Positions 49,529 to 61,249 of a stretch of DNA of 64,000 bases are shown one piece after another (position 1 is the first letter of the stretch; each line of letters starts with the position of its first letter). The position numbers were made by a program, and so were the translations under genes. The notes beneath the pieces are model-generated. The model saw only the letters and a list, made by a program, of their open reading frames with translations, was not told the DNA's origin and made no database searches. The DNA comes from Euonymus europaeus (lineage: Eukaryota > Streptophyta > Magnoliopsida > Celastrales > Celastraceae): contig OY756965.1 in the NCBI GenBank assembly GCA_963580455.1, positions 2,864,501 to 2,928,500 of the forward strand, read 5' to 3'.

Positions 49529-49559
<31 letters not shown>

Positions 49560-49564
<5 letters not shown>

Positions 49565-49608
49565 TGTGTGTGACAGTGTGCATGTAACACACACACTGTC
49601 ACACACAC
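49560..49608. repeat. perfect hairpin inside a CA/TG-TA microsatellite
   Basis: GTGTGTGACAGTGTG is followed a few bases later by its exact complement CACACTGTCACACAC, within a compound TA/TG microsatellite spanning about 49395-49670. Confidence 0.75.
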
Positions 49609-49672
49609 ACATAGATATTTATATGTATGCATAGATATATTTATGGATGTATGTATGTGTATATATATATAA

Positions 49673-51358
49673 AATCCGCTTCTTATGCGGATCTGCGTAT
49701 TACTGAAAGTTTACGGGCTTCAAATCTCAGCCACTGGATCAATCGGACGGATGAGATTAAATCCCAAAAAAAATCAGGAAAATCCCTTATTCTCTCTCTT
49801 ATCCCCTTCTTCTCTCATGCTTCTTTCTTCCTCTCCCGTGCCCTAGACGAACCACCAACAGCACCTCCGCCTCTTCCCGTTGCAATACCCATCGACGACC
49901 TAGACGAACCAGCCGTGCTTCCCTCTTCTCCCGTGCCCATCTCCACATAGACGCTCCGCCTCTTCTCGTTGCAACCTCCACAGCCCCTCCACCTCCACGG
50001 CCCCTCCGTCTCCACAGCCCCCTCTGCTCCCGTGCCCTAGACGAACCACCAACAGCCCCTCCGCCTCCACAGCTTCTCCTAAGATTGATGTCCCTTTGGT
50101 TGAAGATTTAATTCCCCTGGCACTGGTTCTATAAAATCTCCAGCTATTGGGTTTCTTCATGAAGCTTTCTATTTTCAGTTTTTGGGTTCCTTCTTTGAAG
50201 TTTTGACATTCCAGTTGTTGGGTTCCTTCAATTAAGCATTTGAATTTGTATGCTTTGGGTTCTTTGTCAGGTAAATTTCTGTTGAAAAATATTGTATTCT
50301 ACTTGGCTTTACTAAGGTCTTATTGGTATTCTAAGATAGTATGATTTTTGGTTTTCGGTTTTCATAGGTTTGGATTCCAAAAATTTGAGCAACCTACTTA
50401 GAGGTAGAAGAAGTTCAACCGGGAGATAATTCAACAAGTAGGTCCATTCTCTGATAAGCTTCTCAATTATGAGTGAGATAAATGTAAATGTAGGAGATGT
50501 TGGAGCCTCATCTATGGATATTAGTTCTGCATCATCCAACAATTTGACATTTATTCCTCAAGTTAGATGTGATAAAATTCTGAAAATTGGGCAACTCAAC
50601 AGTAAATAGCTCCATCCAATTCAGTACAATAATCACAAACAAAATCCCCATCACTACTACACAAACAAAACTATAATCAATCAACGATGCATCACTACTA
50701 GCATCAACACCTATGCAATGCCTTGGTCGATTGATGTCCCTGCACCTTGACAAGATAATCGAGTAAAGAATTGATCTCAAATATCAACTAACCATCAATA
50801 TCAATCTCAAATTTCTCAGGAGAACAAACCAAAAGAATCAAAATCAAACAACCCAGTAACATTGTCGAAGAATCAAAATCAAACAACCAAAGCGAATTGA
50901 AAGGCTTTATTTGAAGAAGAACCCAAAAGAATCGACATCGCGATGGCGCATCTAGCAAGCGGAGGCGGGAGGCGTCTAGCAAGCGGAGGCAGAGGCGGAG
51001 GCGCTGGCTCTGGTTCCTCTAGGTCGAGAGAATCGACATCGCGATGGCGCGTCTAGCAGGCGGAGATTGGCACAGTAGAAGAGGGAAGAATTGGAGGTTC
51101 GTCTAGTTCGGTGGAGGTTGCAACAGGAAGAGGCAGAGGGTCTGTTTGCAACGAGAAGAGGTGGCTGGGCTGTTGGAGGTTGGTCTAGGGCAGGGGACAG
51201 GAAGAAAGAAGCACGAGAGAAGAGGGGAGAAGAGAGAGAGAGAATAAGAGAATTTTCTGATTTTTTTTGGATTTAATCTCAGCCGTCCGATTGATCCAGT
51301 GGCTGAGATTTGAAGCCCATAATGTCTCAATTTTACGCATATCCGCATGAGAAGCGGA

Positions 51359-51360
<2 letters not shown>
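49673..51360. mobile_element. inner TIR element, about 1.7 kb, inserted in a (TA)n tract
   Basis: The terminal inverted repeats are about 210 bases long, left 49673-49885 and right 51147-51360, starting A(A/G)TCCGCTTCT.ATGCGGAT. The block ATCTCAGCCACTGGATCAAT is identical in both. The flanks are TA repeats, so any target duplication is masked. The interior has repeated CT-rich blocks near 49844-50060 and a duplicated block near 50931 and 51031. Long TIRs suggest a MULE-like non-autonomous element. A plus-strand frame from ATG 50469 (MSEINVNVG...) resembles the Ser-rich start of a hAT-type transposase but stops after about 45 codons. Confidence 0.75.
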
Positions 51361-51448
<88 letters not shown>

Positions 51449-51450
51449 TT
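51361..51450. repeat. (TA)n microsatellite, about 80 bases
   Basis: An uninterrupted TA dinucleotide tract followed by (TTTA)n to about 51460. It immediately adjoins the right end of the inner TIR element. The length is likely polymorphic. Confidence 0.95.
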
Positions 51451-51650
51451 ATTTATTTATTGTGTATTATATTTTTCGAGCTCAGGCTTTGGGCCGGCCC
51501 AAATGATCGGGCTTCGGGCCAAGCTCGGCCTCAGAAATGGAGCTCAGGCCCACCCTAAGCCTAGGCCGGGCTGCCCAAGCCCGAGGTCCCTTCGGGCACA
51601 GGCCGGGCTTTGGCCCTTGGGCTCGGGCCAGCCCAAGTTGAAGAGGCCTA

Positions 51651-53014
51651 TGTGATGGGAAAAGCAAATGCAGGGAATAGAATTTGGGTTACTCCCACTT
51701 TGAATGTAAAGTTTTAATACATCAAACAATGTATCATAAAAATAATAATAAAAAAAAAACAGCCCTACACCATCACAGGCACCCTCATTAACACCAGCCG
51801 GAACGAAAAGGCTGTGAGAATCTAAGAGTGCTAGTCCTCGTTGTCATATTCAAAATTTCATGCTTGCAAGGATATCTCATATAAAAATAAAAGCAATACC
51901 ACAAACATCCTAAATAAGTAATTATCTGCTAAAGACATCTATATTAACCTAAGTTAAAGCCCCAAAAAGACTAATTATTCCATCATCGGCATCCTAGGGT
52001 TCCGAAGTTTTGAGAAACTCAAATTAGCAAGAACTGAGGCAGTTAACACAAAACAAATAGCGAAAGATCACCAACAGCCAAAAAAATGGTTATCTGTCCA
52101 AGCCTCATAATTATGCCTGCAAGATGTCAATTAGTGATGAAACAGAAGGACCAGATGATTCATTACTCCATCAATTATGAGGAACTTTAAAACTTACGTA
52201 CAAAAGCAGATGCAGACAGCTACAATGAAAAACCAAGTCACAAGGAATGGAGATAATAGACTCAGTCATATATGTTTAGACCACTTGATAAAGTGACTTT
52301 CTGTCTCGCACCAAAAAAGCAACAAAATGTCACTCTCAATCTGATTAGATCGGACTAAATAATTTATCAATCTGTAATTGACCCTGAGGCAACAAAAATT
52401 CAGTACTCAGTTTTATGATTGCAAGACCAGAATAGTTATGAAACTTCCACATTGACAAAGCACTGCCAAAAAATCACAACCAACAAATGGACAAAAATAA
52501 ATAGCAAATCCTAAGACCAACCACCAGTTGCCAGAAGATTTCTAGTCTGACAAAGTTCTGGCCTAATAAGGTTTAAGATTTGGATACTCCGTAACAGAAG
52601 CATCGGCTGGAATCACAATACTTCAACACCAGAGTCAATGAAACATATCCAAAACAGATATTTTGCAGTCTGCAGCTTCGTCTCTAATACAGATAACATA
52701 TCTAAATTTAAGGCAACATACCAGCTATAATAGATGAGCTGATTCCAACAGTACAGAAACCTACCTTCTAGAAATCAACCAATCTGTAAAATCTTAGACA
52801 GACCAAGCAGGCTGACACATAGTGCATAGGAGGATCCATAAAGACCAGATTAACATCGCCTTTAATACAACAACGTGACACAAATCATGAGAAGGTAGAG
52901 TAACTTGACAACCGCTGCAACATGAGGACGACACGACTGACTTCCAGACACCCATATTGAGCAATGCTGGACGACAACTCTGGACCTTCCCAACCCTCAC
53001 ACATGTCCTAGTAC
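51651..53014. other. 3' UTR region / flank of the zinc-finger gene
   Basis: No coding region supported. The part near 53014 is the 3' UTR of the minus-strand zinc-finger gene, because its stop codon is at 53015-53017. The rest shows no recognisable element. Confidence 0.4.
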
Positions 53015-56000
53015 TCACTGGAACAATAGACAATTGCAAATCAATGGATGCAAACAATAGCAATGACAATTATCAAAGTGTAAAGCATCGAAAGAAAAAA
53101 GAGGGGGCGAGAGCAGGAGATAAAAGAGAGACTTGGTGGTTGAGAAATGAGAAGCAGCCTTCTTGAAAAAGAAAAAAATAATAAAGAATTTATAATTGAT
53201 TCTGGCGAGTTTGAGACGCGTACATCGACAACCAACAGAAACAGCAATGTCAGGCAACTAATATTAATATAGAACATATACATTGCACAACAGACCTGAT
53301 CATTCTCATCTGGCACAGGTAGAGGAGAGTTCTCCGACTCGTCAGGTTTGTCAGCCCCACAGTTTTGCCTATTACACTTGGTTCGGAATGGATAGTTTAT
53401 GTTGTTACACTTATCGCACTTCCAGCTGCCGTCGGGCATCTTTTGTTCTGAAAAGTAAAAAGTGTGTGAGATGGAATCCAAAACAAAAGACCTAGAGACT
53501 GAAAAAACTAGGACTTACTAGAACCTTTATCAGATTTCGCAGCCTGCATAAAAAAAGAGCGTTTTCTCAAATCAGACGATGTTGTGTCAAGCTATATAGA
53601 ACAATTTCTACAACTAAGTTGTATAGAACAATGACAATGATGCATAACATGGCTCTCTAGACTTATTTTACAGTCTTAATAAAAAGAAAGCCAACCAGAC
53701 CTGAGATCCAGGCTTAGGTGTATTGCACTTCCTCATGTTACAGACAGTTCTGAAAGAAAAATTGATGTTCCCACAATTCGGGCAGGTCCAATCATTATCA
53801 CGAGTCGCATCTAAAGATGGGAAGAAGATAAGTTAGAGTGCAAAGAAGTTTCCACTATGCTCATTCATTTAATGAAAAGGCATAGAACTACAAACCTGCA
53901 CCATTTTTATGAGATTTATCATCGGGGAAAAATCCTGGCCTTGGCCCCTGAGCAAAAGATTATCACAAATTAGTGTGTGGATGAGGGGAATGAGAAGAAG
54001 TCAGAAGGGAATACAAATTCTATACCAAAGATAAGAGGAAACTCATTAAATCTAAATAAGGAAAATGAAGCTTTGTTTTGTCTTTTATTGCACCAAGGAG
54101 CAAGCCAATCTATACATGAATGGATAAGGATACAAATACAAAAGCAATAATTAGAGCAGTCAAAGCTCCATAAAGTACCATAATTAAGAAACTCGCATGA
54201 AGGTAGTATAAGACAACTAAGTTCAACTCCTGATAATACAAATATAAGATTAGCAATACCATTGCTGTGGGGCCCATGGGAATACCCAGGCCATACCGAT
54301 CCATCAGGGGAGGCATACCATACATCCCACCTGGAAAAGAAGAAAAAAGAAGCAGCAAACTCATAAAATTGATCACAGTACAGAGTTCCACAAACTGTGT
54401 GGTTACCAACTGATAATAATAACAATTAAATACTTTGAAAAGCCAGTGTACTTATAAACGGCAATAAACAAGATGATCAACCAAAAAGTAAAACTGGACA
54501 TCTATGCTTGGGAATCTTGAACGAAATAGGAAATCAAAGAAAAATTATAAAGATACAAGGAGAAAAAAAAAATACCATTGCCCATCATTGATCCACCTGA
54601 ATATGGGGCTGGTCCAGACATGTGAAGTGGTCGATAAGGACTTCCACCAGAAAGGCGGTTGCCATAGTTGTAGTGATAGGCAGAACCCCCAGAATATGGT
54701 ACATCATACGGAGGAATTGAGGATCCATTGAAAAAAGAAGACCCATATGGTGGCACACCAAGATACATCGAAGAGGGTGCACCAGAACCTACATATGGAG
54801 CTGAGGATGAGTAGCCTTGTGGGGCTTGCACAGGCTTGGGAGCAGGTTTCTGAAAATAATGGAAAAGGAAATGAATAAATGATAATTGAGATATACAAAA
54901 GCATACTATATTAGCATGAAATGCAAAATTTCATCACAAAACATATTGAATGTCAACCAAATATATAATCATGTGTAGCCCTAAATGTTGCCAGCCTCCA
55001 ATTTTAAATTACTAGTTGTTTTCACATATAACAGTTCATGCGCCACAAAATATTTTATCGTCTTGCCAAGGCAAAATGAAAGAAATACAATCCTAAATAC
55101 CACCAAACATTGGTTCTCCCAACTCCCAAGTGAATATCCATTATCCATCATGCAATCATTTCAAACCAAAAGAGAAAAGTTCACTAACTGAATTATGATC
55201 AGCTGGCCTAGGCTGAGTGCAATTACGCATGTTGCAAGTTGTTCTAAATGAAAAATTAACATTGCCACAGCTTGGGCATGTCCAATCGTCCTCCCTGCGA
55301 CTACCTGCCAAACACAAAGAAATTGCTTAGGTGTCTTTGCAACTATAAGTTACTATCAGCATTAAACACGGAATAAACCACTGAGCTATGCTAAATGGTC
55401 ATCAAAGGAGACAACACTTGTCAGAAAATCATTTCCTATAAGCAAAGTCAAGGAAATGTGCCGTTATGTCATATGTCAAGTTGATTTCCCCTTCATCATA
55501 AAAAGTCTTTCAAATTATGAAATCATTCAGTCATTCATAATAAAATGAAATACTGCATATACCAATAAATCACGTCTTACCATTGGGATTTTTTCTCACA
55601 ATTTACTCAGGAAAATCCTAGGCTAGAAAATGGTGCAGAAGAAACACATGGAGAGGGGGAAAACCCTAAACAAAATGTCCAACAACATACCAAACCAGTG
55701 AGATAGCCTGTTCAAAGCCCTTAATTGGTTTTTGGGCGATTGTGCACCCAGGCAGAGAGGGATTTTTTTTTTGAATAAAGGCTTAGGATTATGGCAGTAA
55801 TGAAGATATTAAATCCAGTATAGAAGTTAATAGGGTAAATGAATGAGCATTTCAATGTCAACTACATAAAAGTATAGCAGGCATACATATCGAAAAAATA
55901 GCTTTCCTTGGAGAAACCAACAAATAGAATCAACCAAAGACCATTACAAATATGACTTCATGCTATTGAAAAAAAAGTATATCATGCAACAGATGCTGGA

Positions 56001-56499
56001 GCTTCTAAAACTGGTAAAAACAAACCAGAGAGATTATTGCATACCATCAGTTCTGGCACGCTTGGCTGCTGAGGAATTTCTACTATCCACCTGAACAACC
56101 AAAAAACGCAAATCAATTGCCAAATCAACAAGCCGAAACCTAAACAGCTGTTCATTAATTATCAATAAGCCAAAACCTTAACAAACATAAATTTAACTAT
56201 AATCCGGAAACCACAAATACAATATCAATTATTACAAATCAAACACATTAAAAAAAAAATCACAGCAACGCAAGATTCGAGCAAATTGAACATTTCATTA
56301 AGCAACAGTGAACAGCACAACAAAAGAAACCCTAATTTCCATTACATCTTCAAATTGAACCGAATTACCAACAAAAAAAAAAGAGCTAAGCTAATACTTG
56401 CTTTAGGGTTCACGAAACAAGTAAGAAATCGAGTGAATTGGAAAATGAGGCAAACAAACAAGATACCGAAATAATTTGATGACGAGGTACCTGAAACAT
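53015..56499 (-). CDS. protein with three RanBP2-type zinc fingers (At1g67325-like)
   Basis: Ten coding exons on the minus strand: 56491-56499, 56045-56090, 55189-55304, 54576-54849, 54260-54330, 53896-53947, 53701-53810, 53519-53543, 53296-53447, 53015-53017. They splice in phase to 285 aa. Three RanBP2/NZF fingers lie at about 24-50 (DDWTCPSCGNVNFSFRTTC), 196-221 (NDWTCPNCGNINFSFRTVC) and 240-266 (GSWKCDKCNNINYPFRTKC). Between fingers 1 and 2 is a Gly/Ser/Tyr/Pro-rich segment (YSGGSAYHYNYG, RPLHMSGPAPYSGG, then MYGMPPLMDRYG). In this family such fingers bind single-stranded RNA with a GGU core, so an RNA-processing role is inferred. The first exon has only three codons, and the stop TGA is the first codon after the last acceptor. 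This ends the protein at ENDQ, as I recall for the Arabidopsis protein. Confidence 0.88.
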
Positions 56500-56599
56500 T
56501 ACGACGGTGGTGATAGACGATTCGCTCTCGAATCGGGTCGCTTGCAATTGCTTCGGCCGAGAGTAGCGATCGAGTGAAGAGGGAAAGAAATACAGTGAA

Positions 56600-56788
56600 T
56601 GGGGTTTATATATGATTATGCGATAAATTTGGACGACGTACGATATCTGGTGGACCTCACACGAACGGTCCTATATGTACTTCTATTTTCCCCAATATTT
56701 GTTTGGAGTAATCTCTTGTATTAAACTAGGTCTTGCTAATATTGCGACTTTTATTCCAAATAATGGTAATCTGACATAATATGCTCAT

Positions 56789-56838
<50 letters not shown>

Positions 56839-58626
56839 GATGGCTATAAAAAGATTATTTTTAATAATTAAATATGCGAATAATCTCTAATCTCTGTAAC
56901 TAAATTATTAGGTCACATGTTAAATATGATATCTTTCTCAAACAAGAAAAATATATCTCGACTAAATAATATTTTATATAAACTACGGAAAATTAGTGAT
57001 TTCATTTTTATAGAAGTGGGATATATTAGGTTATATAAAATAAATATACATACCTCTTTTCATATATAAATGAAATCACAAATTTCTATAATTCATGTAG
57101 TATATGCATGTTCCTATTGACTATTTGACTCCCTACCCTGAAACCTTTCCACTCAGTCTTCTTTAAAAAGTTTGTATCCTGCTCATTTCTATGGGATATA
57201 AATGTTCCTTATCACTCTATACCCTAAAATTTATATCATGGAGTTGAAGGGTATGCAACGAAATGGCTGGAATGATGTTCTAGTTGATACAACACACAAA
57301 TACACCATATTTAAATTTGTATCCGTATTTTAGCACTTATTAATCCAAATCCTTACCTTCAAAATCTGTTTGGTTTTATCTTGGTTAAAAGACTGCAAAA
57401 CAATTGGATAACAATTAATGAACTCCTTCTTCTCCGTTCATGAACCGCAAAGCTCTAGTGGCTTGATCACGAACCTAACAATTTCTCTTGATCACAAACC
57501 GAACACAACATGAGCAGGACCTCAGTGCTAGATGTCTTCTGCTGCGTGACCTCGTTTCAGGAACTCCAACTTAGTTGGGAGAGAAGTTGCCTAGGGTTTC
57601 CCTTTTTTTAAAGTGAGAAAAACGTCACAATATCAAAAAAATGTGTGTAACACTAAATGATTTGAGTTTTTTATATAGAGACACAACAGAGACCTCATAG
57701 CAAATATGTTTTGACTTAATACCAAAAAGAAAATTTCAATTAACATAATCAATATTCTTCTTTTGGTAAATTACAATTCACTCCACTAAATAATTGCAAT
57801 GACCTCAAAACATATTTCGAGCTACATATTAAATGCTTATTAACTCCTCATATTAAGAAAATCGATAGCTGCTTTATAAATGACTCGAAACTTATGCTTA
57901 ACTTATTTATTGTGTTGGATTATTAAATCCACCTATAGGGTTTAACGCAATCAAAACTTATAAGCTTTCATTGAGGGATATCCTCAATCTCTAAACCGGG
58001 ACATGATTTACTTCAACAAACAATATTCCCGATTAATGAACTGTTATTGTCCAACTTACTGAGTTTATTGACTCATAAACGAGTCTCACTTTTTGTGACT
58101 CAAAGACAATGTTCAATCCATAATCATTCATATTATTTGTATTAGGATTAAGAGTATAAACACTCATAATAATTACGAGGTATTTGTTTTATATATATTC
58201 AATATAAAAATATTTTTCTCGACTTGGTATAGTTGAATACACATAAGTGTACTAGCACATGAAGTTGGAACTATACCGTTCTCATAGTCAAGACAAACAT
58301 ATTTAATCGTGTACAACAACTGTACTGATGACTTTCCAAATTCCATTTTAGGTTGTGAACTGGAACTTACATTCCACAAGAACTAATGATCAGATCTTCT
58401 GTGTGTAAGCTGAACTATAAACACTAGAGCATTTACTTTATGGAATATTCAAAAATATGCACATTACATTAAATTATATAAATTCTCATTGAAAAATAAT
58501 AAAGATATTTATTTAATAAATATTACCAATACAATATTACATGCCTTGTAGTATATATGCCTAATAAAGATATTTATTTAATAAATATTCACACTTTTTG
58601 TTTAGTTCCAAATAAAACTTGGTCTT
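56600..58626. other. intergenic, no gene; (TA)n at 56794-56836
   Basis: AT-rich DNA upstream of the zinc-finger gene, whose promoter should lie in the first few hundred bases. A TA microsatellite of about 43 bases is at 56794-56836. No gene or complete element recognised; the minus-strand frame 58173-58379 is not protein-like. Confidence 0.4.
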
Positions 58627-59163
58627 TGTTAGGAATCTCACGTCAAAAATTATGAGGATTTCATCTAGTTAATAAGAAATACCTAATCTCTCACCATTTA
58701 AGAGTCATTTTAGGACAAAATCCATATGGGCCTTTGGTTGATTGGCCCAATGTGAGACAATACTTCAAATGTTTGTTGGGCTAACATTTCTTTTTCTCAA
58801 CCCTTATAAGTTATCAGACGGTATCAAAGCTAATTTCATTCCTACGGACCTCCACTCAATGACTTTTGGATCACTTATGGGACTTTCGGATATGTACCAC
58901 CCACAAGGTTAGAGGTATCACGCGATGAATCCTAACCCATATTGTACACTTATTAAGTCTTGTATAAGCCCATCAGTGCAGGGAGCGTCAGGAATCTCAT
59001 ATCGAAAAGATGTGAGGATTCCATCTAGTTAATAAAAGGTGCCCAACCTCTTACAATTGAAAGATCCTTTTCGAAACAAAACTCACATGAGCCTTTGACC
59101 CAATATAAGACGATACTTGAAATGGTTTCTTAAACTAACCTTTCTCTCTATTATAATTACTCA
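58627..59163 (+). mobile_element. TRIM-like miniature LTR retrotransposon
   Basis: Two diverged direct repeats, 58627-58816 (starting TGTTAGGAATCTCA, ending TTATCA) and 58986-59163 (starting CGTCAGGAATCTCA, ending TACTCA), act as LTRs of about 190 and 178 bases. Two bases after the left LTR is CGGTATCAAAGC (58819-58830), close to the tRNA-Met primer-binding site TGGTATCAGAGC. A short purine tract precedes the right LTR. The internal part is only about 170 bases and non-coding. This size and layout match TRIMs, which move with enzymes from other elements. No matching target duplication was seen. Confidence 0.7.
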
Positions 59164-59552
59164 CATAACCATTTACTAATTTTCATTTCATATAGTACGA
59201 AAGAAATAGAAAAGAACGTGCAATAAAAATCTTATTTTAAGAGGATTATACAGTCAATATTATATTATTATTTTTCAAGCACATGAGAATGGGGTACTGA
59301 GACTCGATAAATATCACAATGTCAGGAAACTACAATGATGGTAGTCCTCATTTTTTATTGAAATTAATATTGAATTTCAGATTTATTATACAAAAATTCA
59401 AACCACATATTCAACAACCACATCAACAAACCAAGTGCTTCAATGTATTTTGTAATCCCAATTTTCTTGTAGCCAACAATATTTTTGACCTCCATGTTAT
59501 CTCCAATAAAATGGGCTCACTTCCCACATCTATTATTCAAAAAGAGAGTATA
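59164..59552. other. intergenic, no gene
   Basis: AT-rich sequence between the TRIM-like element and the first large inverted-repeat element. The plus-strand frame running from 59319 has no recognisable product and extends into the next repeat arm. Confidence 0.4.
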
Positions 59553-60737
59553 AATAGACCAATTTGTTCCACTTTATACACCATCCTAGCCCACCAAATT
59601 CTCTCTAAATTCTACACCACCTATCATACTCTATCCAACACCCTCCCCTCATGACTTATCATCTCTAAAACTATTTTTATATATTTTAAAACAACTCTAA
59701 AATTTTCAAAATTTATATATACACCTCTAATAATTATTATTTTTGTCTTTTATGTACAATAATTAAAAGATGGTGAATGTGTGTGTATATATATTGTTGT
59801 TTGGGTATTTTAGGTATTTCAATTTTTTTTTGTGAATTTTAAAACATTTTGTTGAAGTTGTGACCCGAATTCTATTTTGGTTCAACCTGAAAAGCTCGCG
59901 GTGCGACATAATTTGATAAAAAAGATTTATGGGATATTTTGTGAGGGTTTGTGGTGGTAAAGGAGGGATCGGGCCAATAGCCCTATAATAGTCATATATG
60001 TACTGTAAAACTACTTGTTGTATGGACCTTATAGGATTGGGGTCCACTTTTTAACACTTTTTTATATGTTTTGAATATGCCTGATATGGGACACTTTATC
60101 GCATCAAGGTACAACATTGTCTTACATCTCATAAGCGGTGTTCAATGTTTGACATTTTTATTCTTGCGATCCATCCCACCTCCACATCCATGTCTCTATT
60201 ATGATCCGATGGTTTTCCTATAAGTATAATTGTGCATCTAAATGGGTGACATCGTTTGAGAAACAACTCGATGATTTTCAGAAATTAGTTCATTCGATGA
60301 ATGCATCTCAATCAACTGTAGATTTAAGTTCTTATTAATGTACTCGTATTGATATTTAAATTTTGAAATAAAATTACTTCATATTGGAGTCATCAATGTT
60401 TTTAATTATTGAAGAAAATCCTTAAAAAAATAACCAAAATACCTAAAATATCCAAACAACAAAAAAATATATTAGTCTAATGGTCCCATATAAGAAAAAA
60501 TTTATTCACACACATTCATCATCTTTTATTTATTGTAAATAAAAGACAAAAAATAATAATAATTAGAGGCATATATAAAATTTGAAAATTAGATAATTTG
60601 TTTTTAAAATTGTAAAAATAGTTGTAGATATGATGAGTTATGAAGAGAGGGTGGTGTATAGAGAATATGATGAGTGGTGTAGAGTTTAGAGGGAATTTTG
60701 TGGGCCATGGTGGTGTATAGAGTAGAACAAATGAATG
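59553..60737. mobile_element. inverted-repeat element, about 1.2 kb
   Basis: The left arm, about 59553-59820, is repeated in inverted orientation at about 60432-60735. Shared blocks in order include TTTGTTC.ACT.TATACACCA, TCTACACCAC, CCTCTAATAATTATTA, GATG.TGAATGTGTGTG and TTGTTGTTTGG.TATTTTAGG. The right arm carries an extra block of about 30 bases. The central 600 bases are non-coding. It resembles a foldback or large MITE-type element, or two copies in head-to-head orientation. Confidence 0.75.
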
Positions 60738-61249
60738 TTTTAATATTTTCTCAAGTATTGGACTGTTTTAAAAATTGTTATTAAAACCATCCAAAATCTC
60801 TACTCTTATAATCGGTCAAAATCGTTGCTCCCATATTTGCCAAGCAGAGCCTTATTATATTGATCTTACAGAACCACGAGCTCATGTTGTATGAAAGCAC
60901 ATATGAACAACTACACAATTTTTAATGAGAAGAGATAATGTATAGAGATTTATATATATTTATATATTTTAATAAGCCGTAATATATATAACCAACAAAA
61001 AAAACCAAACAAAAGGGCATCACAGACACCTAAGAGTCAAACTTGGGACAAGCCCCAAGAGAACAAGAAACAAAACATAGCAACAAACAAGACGAGCAAA
61101 GAAAGAAAATGAAAACAACAAACAAGCAAAAAGAGAAAAACATTTGAAAGGCCAAGTAAATGGCGCTGTAACATCATGAAGATTTTATATTAGAGATCCA
61201 ATAGCATAGAGGCGCCAACTGCACCCAGAGGCTTGCAAATTGGAAACCT

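Larger units (their letters stand above)
49198..51650. mobile_element. composite: GC-rich inverted-repeat element split by a nested TIR element
   Basis: The outer arms, about 49198-49390 and 51478-51650, are GC-rich and rich in GGGCC/GGCCC, CCAAGCCCG and CGGGCTTGGGC. They read as inverted copies of one another, a composition known from the ends of some plant hAT elements. Inside them, AT microsatellites (about 49390-49672 and 51361-51450) flank the inner TIR element. The simplest reading is one old element, with an internal or adjacent (TA)n tract, into which another element inserted. No target duplication for the outer element was found. Confidence 0.6.

Noticed and set aside
49198..49592. 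Tyr/Ile/Cys-rich minus-strand frames
   Set aside because: Translated TA/CA microsatellite and GC-rich repeat arm; not protein.
51310..51655. (YI)n frames on the plus strand
   Set aside because: Direct translation of the (TA)n tract.
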